A DNA stretch of 20,473 nucleotides. It comes from Eubacteriales bacterium (GTDB lineage: Bacteria; Bacillota; Clostridia; Oscillospirales; Acutalibacteraceae). The stretch is from assembly GCA_030529125.1 (NCBI GenBank), contig JAUMXP010000007.1:1-20473 (forward strand), written 5' to 3'. Positions 14,640 through 20,473 of the stretch are shown here, in pieces. The notes under the pieces are model-generated. The model saw nothing but the letters and a program-made list of their open reading frames with translations. It was not told the origin of the DNA and searched no databases. The position numbers were made by a program, and so were the translations under genes. Positions within the stretch are counted from its first letter, which is position 1, and each line of letters opens with the position of its first letter.

Positions 14640-15554
14640 ATGAAGAAGTTTTTTTCAAATAAATACATCTGCGCTATTACTGCAGTGATTTGTACACTGC
14701 TTTGGGGCACAGCTTATCCGCTTATTAAGCTTGCCTATACTGATATGAGCATAGAGACAGTACCTGATAAACTGCTTTTTGCAGGTCTGCGATTTTTTAT
14801 CGCAGGGTTGATGGTGTTTTTGGTATGCGCTATATCACGCAAGAATGTATTTGATATAGAGAGAAATAGAATACCTAAGATTATATTGTACTCACTTTTG
14901 CTCACTGTGTTTCACTATACCTTCAACTACATTGGTGTAGGAAATGCGTCAGCAACAAAAACATCGGTACTTGCATCGTTTTCTGCATTTTTGGGTGTAT
15001 TACTTGCACCGCTGTTTTTCAAAAAAGAAAAACTCAGCAGAAGAAAGATAGCAGGTTGTTTAGTAGGCGCAGCAGGAGTTATCATAGTGAACTTAAGCTT
15101 TTTTGAAGGTAGCTTCAGCTTTATGGGCGAAGGCTTTATACTGCTTGCAACCGTTTGCAGTGCTACAGGTAGTCTGTACGGTAAGAAAGTATCACAAGGA
15201 AAGATATTCGAAGTTACAGCGTGGCAGCTGTTTATCGGCGGTGCAATACTGTGCGCTATATCGCTGTTCTTTTCTGCGTCAGTTTCGTTTACGACTAAAG
15301 GAGTGTTTGAGCTGTTATTCCTAGCGTTTGTATCGGCAGCATCGTTTTCACTGTGGACAGCACTTTTAGTTTACAATGACTCTGGCAAGATCATGATATA
15401 CAACCTCCTTATTCCGGTTTTTGGAGCTATGTGGTCGTATATAATTTTAGGCGAAACCGAGATTTTTGACCCGCTTTATATAGTTAGCCTTGTGCTTATT
15501 TGTGGCGGTATTACACTTGTTAATATTAGCGATAAGAAGAGAAGTCATAAGTAA
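14640..15554 (+). CDS. EamA/DMT-superfamily transporter
   Basis: A 304-residue integral membrane protein with about ten hydrophobic segments arranged as two similar five-helix halves (EamA domains, about 12-145 and 160-298), typical of drug/metabolite transporters that export amino acids, nucleobases or other small metabolites. Family marks are the N-terminal LLWGTAYPLIK segment, GLRFFIAGL in helix 2, and the end-of-half TSVLASFSAFLGVLLAP. The C-terminus is short and basic (DKKRSHK), consistent with a cytoplasmic end. AAAGG lies about 10 bases before the ATG. It sits 48 bases after citrate synthase and may be expressed by leakage through that terminator. The substrate cannot be inferred. Confidence 0.9.
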   Translation: MKKFFSNKYICAITAVICTLLWGTAYPLIKLAYTDMSIETVPDKLLFAGLRFFIAGLMVFLVCAISRKNVFDIERNRIPKIILYSLLLTVFHYTFNYIGVGNASATKTSVLASFSAFLGVLLAPLFFKKEKLSRRKIAGCLVGAAGVIIVNLSFFEGSFSFMGEGFILLATVCSATGSLYGKKVSQGKIFEVTAWQLFIGGAILCAISLFFSASVSFTTKGVFELLFLAFVSAASFSLWTALLVYNDSGKIMIYNLLIPVFGAMWSYIILGETEIFDPLYIVSLVLICGGITLVNISDKKRSHK

Positions 15555-15570
15555 TATGGCTTCTTTTTAT
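15540..15570 (+). terminator. Terminator after the EamA transporter
   Basis: A 9-bp stem with one G-U pair (15540-15548 with 15556-15564, loop of seven) followed by TTTTATTTATTT. The left arm lies in the last codons of the transporter gene. Confidence 0.72.
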
Positions 15571-15587
15571 TTATTTAGAAAAAGTGA

Positions 15588-15615
15588 TTTACAAATTCAC
15601 TTTATATGATAGAAT
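15588..15615 (+). promoter_or_regulatory. Extended -10 promoter of pyk
   Basis: TTTACA (15588-15593), a 16-base spacer ending TGA, and TAGAAT (15610-15615). Transcription would start near 15622, about 43 bases ahead of the start codon. Confidence 0.7.
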
Positions 15616-15664
15616 AAAAGTATATTTATAGTTTATGGTAAGACTATATAAAGAGGTGATTTAA

Positions 15665-17098
15665 GTGAGAATGACAAAAATCGTATGCACAATGGGCCCT
15701 GCGTGTGATAATGTAGATATCCTGACACAAATGATAGACGCAGGTATGAACGTTGCGCGTTTTAATATGTCACATGGAACCCACGAGGAGCAGAAAGCCC
15801 GTTTCGACAGAGTGAAAGAGGCTATCTCAAAAACAGGCAAGAATGTTTCTATCCTGCTTGATACCAAAGGCCCTGAGATCAGAATCGGACTGTTCCCTGA
15901 CAGAAGTGTCACAGTAGAAGAAAATCAGGAGTTCAGACTCTACAGTAAACCTGATATTGGTGACAAAAATGGTGTGTCACTTTCTTACCCTAAACTCGTT
16001 GATATTTTCAAGAAAGATAAATCAAGCATTGGCAGACAGATACTCTTTGATGACGGTAAAATTGTTGCACAGGTAATTGCGACAGAGAGCGATGCTATTG
16101 TGTGCAGAATTTTAAACGGAGGTAAGCTTTCAAATCGCAAGAGTATCAATATCCCTGGCTACAGCATCAATATGCCGTATATCAGCTCTTCTGACAGAGC
16201 AGACATCGAGTTCGGTCTTAAACAAGGTGTAACCGTTGTTGCCGCTTCGTTTGTACGTTCTGCTGACGACGTGTTGAAGATGCGTGATTTTATCGACAGC
16301 TGCGGCTATGAGGATGTAGAGATTGTAGCTAAAATCGAGAACCAGAGCGGTGTTGATGATATAGATAGAATTATTTCGGTTGCTGACGGTATTATGATAG
16401 CTCGTGGCGATATGGGTGTTGAGATTCCGTTTATCAAGCTCCCACAGATTCAGAAGATGATTATCCGCAAGTGCGTACTTGCAGGCAAATACGTAATAAC
16501 AGCAACTCAGATGCTCGAGTCCATGACCACTAATATAAGACCAACCAGAGCTGAGATTTCTGACGTTGCGAACGCTGTGTACGACGGCACAAGTGCGGTT
16601 ATGCTGTCAGGTGAATCAGCAGCAGGTGACTATCCTGTAGAGTCTGTGCAGGCTCTTGCTGATATCTGTGCTCAGGCAGAAACTAACCACGACTTAATGG
16701 ATCTCAAGAATGTTGTCGGAAAAATCGAAGTCGGCAATACTTTTAGAGATAATATCTGCTATAATGCTAAGCACACTGCTCAGAACATCGGTGCTAAAGC
16801 GATTATCGCAGAAAGCCAGACAGGCGCAGTTGCTCGAGCTATGGCTCATTTTCGCCCTGAATGTCCTATTATCGCAGTTGTTACAAGCGAAGAAGTATGT
16901 AGAAAGTTGTGCCTTAACTGGGGCATTACTGCAGTACTGGGTGAAGAGCTTCAGGATGCTGATGCAATTAACGATCAGGCTATTAACAAGGCACTCGAGA
17001 CAGGCTACGTTAATAAAGGTGATACCGTTATCGTAATCAGCTCTAACAAGATTGTACCAACGGGGGGCACAGATACGCTTAACATCAGAATAGTATAA
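15665..17098 (+). CDS. pyk: Pyruvate kinase
   Basis: Last glycolytic step: phosphoenolpyruvate + ADP to pyruvate + ATP. The 477-residue protein shows the usual order: N-terminal TKIVCTMGPA, MNVARFNMSHG with R32/N34 (substrate and K+ site), LDTKGPEIR, AKIEN with catalytic K223, ARGDMGVEIP, the signature TATQMLESM, and a C-terminal allosteric domain ending GTDTLNIRIV. Length is like E. coli PykF; the extra PEP-synthase-like C-terminal domain of Bacillus Pyk is absent. The start is GTG 15665, with AGGTG ending 6 bases upstream and an MRxTKIV start as in relatives; ATG 15671 would be 12 bases from that site. Single-gene unit with promoter and terminator. Confidence 0.96.
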   Translation: MRMTKIVCTMGPACDNVDILTQMIDAGMNVARFNMSHGTHEEQKARFDRVKEAISKTGKNVSILLDTKGPEIRIGLFPDRSVTVEENQEFRLYSKPDIGDKNGVSLSYPKLVDIFKKDKSSIGRQILFDDGKIVAQVIATESDAIVCRILNGGKLSNRKSINIPGYSINMPYISSSDRADIEFGLKQGVTVVAASFVRSADDVLKMRDFIDSCGYEDVEIVAKIENQSGVDDIDRIISVADGIMIARGDMGVEIPFIKLPQIQKMIIRKCVLAGKYVITATQMLESMTTNIRPTRAEISDVANAVYDGTSAVMLSGESAAGDYPVESVQALADICAQAETNHDLMDLKNVVGKIEVGNTFRDNICYNAKHTAQNIGAKAIIAESQTGAVARAMAHFRPECPIIAVVTSEEVCRKLCLNWGITAVLGEELQDADAINDQAINKALETGYVNKGDTVIVISSNKIVPTGGTDTLNIRIV

Positions 17099-17101
17099 GC
17101 T

Positions 17102-17134
17102 AAAAACCCGGAAACTCAGCTTTTCGGGTTTTAA
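17102..17134 (+). terminator. Terminator after pyk
   Basis: An 8-bp stem AAAACCCG/CGGGTTTT (17103-17110 with 17125-17132) with a 14-base loop, followed by AATAATAA rather than a long U-tract. The stem itself ends in four U. Confidence 0.7.
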
Positions 17135-17185
17135 TAATAAAGCTAATTTTTACAAACACCCTTATTTTTTGAAAGGATGATTATT

Positions 17186-18643
17186 TTGTTTAAAAGAGGT
17201 TTATCAATAGCACTTGCTGCTATATTGATGCTTTCAAGCATTGTTGTAGCAGGTGCGCAGACAACCAACAATAGTTCTCCTTATAAAGACTACGAACTTC
17301 CTATTATCACTAGAAAGATAGAAAACAATATCCCTGTTTACTACGATGGAAACGGCGAAAAAGTAGATATTACTAAATATAATCGTAGCATAAGAACATA
17401 CTCTGATTTACCACAGAGCTATGACCTCAGAGATGAAAACAGAGTCACATCTGTAAAGGATCAGGGTAGTGAGGGCTTGTGCTGGGACTTTGGTGCAACT
17501 GCTGCACTTGAGTCTAATATCCTGTCACAGCCTGAGTTTGTGTCACAACTTCCAGAAAACGCATGGGAAACACTAGACCTGTCTGAAGCAGGCATATATA
17601 CTAACTTAGAAGACAAAGACTCTGTGCTGTACAACAGCTACTATAATGACCCTAAAAAGGGCTCAGGGGGTGGCTTTGCTGACGATGTAGCTATGGGACT
17701 TAGCAGTGGCTACGGACTGTATCCTGAGGAGCTGTTGCCTTATGAGAATTGGAGTAATGGCTACAACGAAAGCGAAATAACTATACCTCATGAGATAGGG
17801 GGCCTCGAAGTTGAAGCAATCGCTGATGATTTTGAGTTTTACGGGGAAAACCCTATAACAGGTATTACATTCAGCGGTGGTTTCAAAAGTGTTGGTAGTT
17901 TAGCGTTTATTTCTATGAGAGAGCTTGAAACTGTTGTGTTTGAAGAAGGTATACAAAGTATCGGACCGGAGACCTTCTCTAACTGCCAAGCACTTAAGAA
18001 TGTCAGCTTTCCTGATAGTCTTAAAAATATCAACAGTGGTGCATTTTCTAGTTGTATAAGTCTTGAAAATGTTGAATTCCCAGAGAATTTGCAGTTAATC
18101 GGCGACAACGCCTTTGCAAATTGTATGTCACTTAAGGATATACAGTTCGGTGACAAACTTGAATATGTCGGCAATGGTGCATTTAGGGGTATATCAGCTA
18201 CATGTGTAGTATTCGGCAAGAATATCAAAAACATAGGAAAAGAAGGTCTTGGCTATACTATACAGCATTCTATCAATTTTAAACCTGTTAGTATGCCACA
18301 GTTTAAGGTCTACGGCTATCCTGAGACTGGTGCACAGAAATACGCAGAACGAAATGGTTTTGAGTTTATTGATATAAGCAACGGTAAACCTGAAATCACC
18401 GATGAAGGCTTTGATTACAGTGTTTTCCTACAAGGTGATATTGACCTAAACGGTAAGGTTACTGTGTTAGATGCAACCTTGATTCAGCTGTGGGTTGCTG
18501 ATAGAATTGAGCTTAACGACATTCAGCTTTGTAACGGTATTGTATGCGATATATACAATGATGTTAACATAATGAGTGCTACTTACATTCAGAGATATGT
18601 AGCTAAGATCATTCCTGATTTTAGTGGCGGTGCTATGGGCTGA
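17186..18643 (+). CDS. Secreted chimera: partial papain-like domain, BspA-like LRR, C-terminal dockerin
   Basis: A 485-residue predicted secreted protein. The start is taken as TTG 17186, 8 bases after AAAGGA; ATG 17177 abuts the ribosome site. Order: signal peptide (1-24); short propeptide-like stretch; papain-family (C1) N-terminal half at about 77-193 with YDLRDENRVTSVKDQG and the active-site Gln (Q93) and Cys (C99, in GLCWDF); BspA/LRR_5-type leucine-rich repeats from about 195 to 380 (repeat pattern xxIGxxAFxxCxxLxxVxFPxx); and a type I dockerin at about 417-480 with GDIDLNGKVTVLDAT and a weaker second repeat lacking the last calcium Asp (NIMSATYIQ). The half of the C1 fold that brings catalytic His and Asn is missing, so activity is doubtful. 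No partner genes adjoin. Confidence 0.85.
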   Translation: MFKRGLSIALAAILMLSSIVVAGAQTTNNSSPYKDYELPIITRKIENNIPVYYDGNGEKVDITKYNRSIRTYSDLPQSYDLRDENRVTSVKDQGSEGLCWDFGATAALESNILSQPEFVSQLPENAWETLDLSEAGIYTNLEDKDSVLYNSYYNDPKKGSGGGFADDVAMGLSSGYGLYPEELLPYENWSNGYNESEITIPHEIGGLEVEAIADDFEFYGENPITGITFSGGFKSVGSLAFISMRELETVVFEEGIQSIGPETFSNCQALKNVSFPDSLKNINSGAFSSCISLENVEFPENLQLIGDNAFANCMSLKDIQFGDKLEYVGNGAFRGISATCVVFGKNIKNIGKEGLGYTIQHSINFKPVSMPQFKVYGYPETGAQKYAERNGFEFIDISNGKPEITDEGFDYSVFLQGDIDLNGKVTVLDATLIQLWVADRIELNDIQLCNGIVCDIYNDVNIMSATYIQRYVAKIIPDFSGGAMG

Positions 18644-18666
18644 TTATAGCAACAAATACATAACAA

Positions 18667-18697
18667 AAAGGGACAACCAAAACTAGGTTGTCCCTTT
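18667..18697. terminator. Bidirectional terminator between the dockerin chimera gene and pnp
   Basis: A perfect 12-bp stem (18667-18678 with 18686-18697, loop of seven). The minus-strand side is followed by UUUUUG, the plus-strand side by UUUAAUU. It serves both convergent genes, best for pnp. Confidence 0.88.
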
Positions 18698-18716
18698 AAT
18701 TATGCTTGTTTATAGA

Positions 18717-20473
18717 TTAATGACGGTTGTTGTGGTGTCTGTTAGAGCCACGTCTGTCATTATTTCTTCTTCTAGGTCTGTCTTCATTAATGTCGTTCTC
18801 AGGTGTAAGACCGTCTACTTCGATCAGTACATCACGTCTAGAGAGGTTTAATCTGCCCTTGTCGTCGATCTCGAGTACCTTAACGCGGATAACGTCGCCA
18901 ACATTTACTACGTCTGTTACGTTTTCTGTGCGCTTAACGTCGAGCTGTGAAACGTGAACTAAACCTTCTTTGCCTGGAGCAATCTCAACGAAAGCACCGA
19001 AGTCCATGATACGTGTTACTTTACCAAGGAAGATAGCGCCTTCTTCAGGGTCAGTAGCAATAGTCTTAACTATTTCTAAAGCACGCTTGCACTTCTCAGC
19101 GTCAATACCTGATACGAATACCTGACCGAACTCGCCGTCTTCTTCGATGTCGATTTTAACTTCGCATTCAGCCTGGATTTCTTTGATAACCTTGCCGCCC
19201 TTGCCGATAACTTCAGCAATCTTGTCAGCAGGAATAGTAGTTGTGAGCATCTTTGGAGCGTATGGTGACAGCTCTGCTCTAGGCTCAGCGATAGCCTTAA
19301 GCATAATGTCGTCTAAGATGTAGTTACGAGCAACGTGAGTTTTCTCTAATGCTTCCTTAACCATCTCTGGGAGAAGACCTGAAATCTTAAGGTCCATCTG
19401 GATAGCTGTGATACCGTCGTGTGTACCTGCTACCTTGAAGTCCATATCGCCGAAGAAGTCCTCAAGACCCTGAATGTCTACCATAGTCATCCATCTGTCG
19501 CCCTCTGTGATAAGACCACAAGAGATACCTGCTACAGGAGCCTTGATTGGAACACCAGCGTCCATAAGTGCGAGAGTAGAACCACATACAGAACCCTGTG
19601 AAGTTGAACCGTTAGAAGAAACAACCTCTGATACAAGTCTGATAGCGTATGGGAACTCTTCTACTGATGGGATAACAGGAACGAGTGCACGTTCTGCAAG
19701 AGCGCCGTGACCGATTTCTCTACGTCCCGGGCCACGTGATGGTCTTGTCTCACCAACTGAGTAGCTTGGGAAGTTGTAGTGGTGCATATATCTCTTTGTC
19801 TCTTCTTCGTCGATACCATCGAGAAGCTGAGCATCAGATACAGGACCTAATGTAGCGATTGTGAGTACTTGAGTCTGGCCACGTGTGAAAAGACCTGAAC
19901 CGTGAACTCTAGGTAAGAGTGAAACTTCAGAAGCTAAAGGTCTGATGTCGTTCATGCCTCTGCCGTCTACACGCTTCTGCTCGTCGAGCAACCATCTTCT
20001 TACGATGAATTTCTGTGTTTTGTAGAGACACTCGTCGATTTTAGCTTCGCACTCAGGATAAATCTCGTCGAAATGTTCGTGAACCTTTTCGTAGATTGGC
20101 TTGAGTCTCTCGTCTCTTACTGTTTTGTCATCTGTATCGAGTGCTACCTTGATATCCTCTTCTGAGAAAGCCTTGATAGCTTCGAACATATCGTGATCAG
20201 GCTCGTTTGATGGGTAAGAGAACTTCTCTTTACCGATCTCAGCCTGGATGCCTTCGATGAACTTGATGATGTGCTGGTTAGCTTCGTGACCTGCCATGAT
20301 AGCATTGTACATAACTTCGTCACTTACGCAGTTAGCACCTGCTTCGATCATAGCGATACGCTCTGAAGTTGAAGCAACTGTAGTAGCCATATCTGATTTA
20401 GATCTCTGCTCAGCGTTAGGGTTGATAACGATTTCGCCATCAACAAGACCAACTGATACAGAAGAGATAGGAC
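18717..20473 (-). CDS. pnp: Polyribonucleotide nucleotidyltransferase (PNPase), 5' end outside window
   Basis: Phosphorolytic 3'-to-5' exoribonuclease of RNA decay. The frame stays open to the right edge: before the Met at 20388-20390 it continues with SVSVGLVDGEIVINPN, a conserved PNPase stretch, so that Met is internal and the gene is cut by the window. Visible, in order: end of the first RNase PH domain, the all-helical linker, the second (catalytic) RNase PH domain with FTRGQTQ, NFPSYSVGETRPSRGPGRREIGHG split over two blocks, SNGSTSQGSVCG and the catalytic aspartates in GDMDFKVAGT; a KH domain with VIGKGGKVIKEI; an S1 domain with GKVTRIMDFGAFVEI; and a basic Arg/Asn/His-rich tail likely to bind RNA. 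It ends at a strong terminator. Confidence 0.97.
   Translation of the reverse strand, partial: PISSVSVGLVDGEIVINPNAEQRSKSDMATTVASTSERIAMIEAGANCVSDEVMYNAIMAGHEANQHIIKFIEGIQAEIGKEKFSYPSNEPDHDMFEAIKAFSEEDIKVALDTDDKTVRDERLKPIYEKVHEHFDEIYPECEAKIDECLYKTQKFIVRRWLLDEQKRVDGRGMNDIRPLASEVSLLPRVHGSGLFTRGQTQVLTIATLGPVSDAQLLDGIDEEETKRYMHHYNFPSYSVGETRPSRGPGRREIGHGALAERALVPVIPSVEEFPYAIRLVSEVVSSNGSTSQGSVCGSTLALMDAGVPIKAPVAGISCGLITEGDRWMTMVDIQGLEDFFGDMDFKVAGTHDGITAIQMDLKISGLLPEMVKEALEKTHVARNYILDDIMLKAIAEPRAELSPYAPKMLTTTIPADKIAEVIGKGGKVIKEIQAECEVKIDIEEDGEFGQVFVSGIDAEKCKRALEIVKTIATDPEEGAIFLGKVTRIMDFGAFVEIAPGKEGLVHVSQLDVKRTENVTDVVNVGDVIRVKVLEIDDKGRLNLSRRDVLIEVDGLTPENDINEDRPRRRNNDRRGSNRHHNNRH

Noticed and set aside
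20388..20390. This ATG as the start of a complete pnp gene
   Set aside because: The frame remains open upstream and encodes conserved PNPase residues to the window edge, so the gene is partial.

Overview
The window looks like chromosome from a low-GC Gram-positive Clostridia, most likely an Oscillospiraceae/Ruminococcus-type gut or rumen anaerobe. This is an inference from four things: strong AGGAGG-type ribosome sites, sigma-A promoters, many U-tailed hairpins, and three secreted proteins with type I dockerin modules. No cohesin, scaffoldin or recognisable carbohydrate-active enzyme is present. No rRNA, CRISPR array, insertion sequence or phage gene was seen.

Layout. (1) 1-420: an initiator tRNA-fMet on the minus strand with its own promoter and terminator, divergent from metG. 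(2) 423-3193, plus: metG and tatD. (3) 3240-7250, minus: five genes from one strong promoter, in the order MIF-family tautomerase, YjbQ/UPF0047 protein, ddl, murF and exodeoxyribonuclease III. (4) 7398-10883, minus: an accessory secretion and signalling block. A dockerin protein with its own promoter and terminator is followed by an ECF sigma factor, a membrane anti-sigma-like gene and a second dockerin protein. (5) 11119-17098, plus: housekeeping metabolism as single units, namely fba, cysK, citrate synthase, an EamA transporter and pyruvate kinase. (6) 17186-18643, plus: a chimeric secreted protein with a partial papain-like domain, BspA-like leucine-rich repeats and a C-terminal dockerin. 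(7) 18717 to the right edge, minus: pnp, cut at its 5' end by the window.

Main points of interest. The anti-sigma-like gene is split by one TAA codon at 9048-9050. Past this stop the same frame stays open for 245 more codons, without a Met codon, to a natural stop just before the next gene. The sensor half is therefore cut from the membrane half. The fba-cysK gap holds a nested set of helices ahead of a hairpin terminator, a candidate structured RNA. The papain-LRR-dockerin protein keeps the active-site Gln/Cys region but lacks the half of the protease that supplies His and Asn. A tautomerase resembling macrophage migration inhibitory factor heads the operon that contains ddl and murF.

How the genes fit together: fba, pyk and citrate synthase are central carbon enzymes; cysK makes cysteine; metG charges tRNAs including the neighbouring tRNA-fMet; ddl and murF perform consecutive late steps in peptidoglycan precursor synthesis. 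The sigma, anti-sigma and dockerin genes probably formed an envelope-signalling unit tied to surface or extracellular protein assembly. All functions come from reading the sequence; no database search was run.
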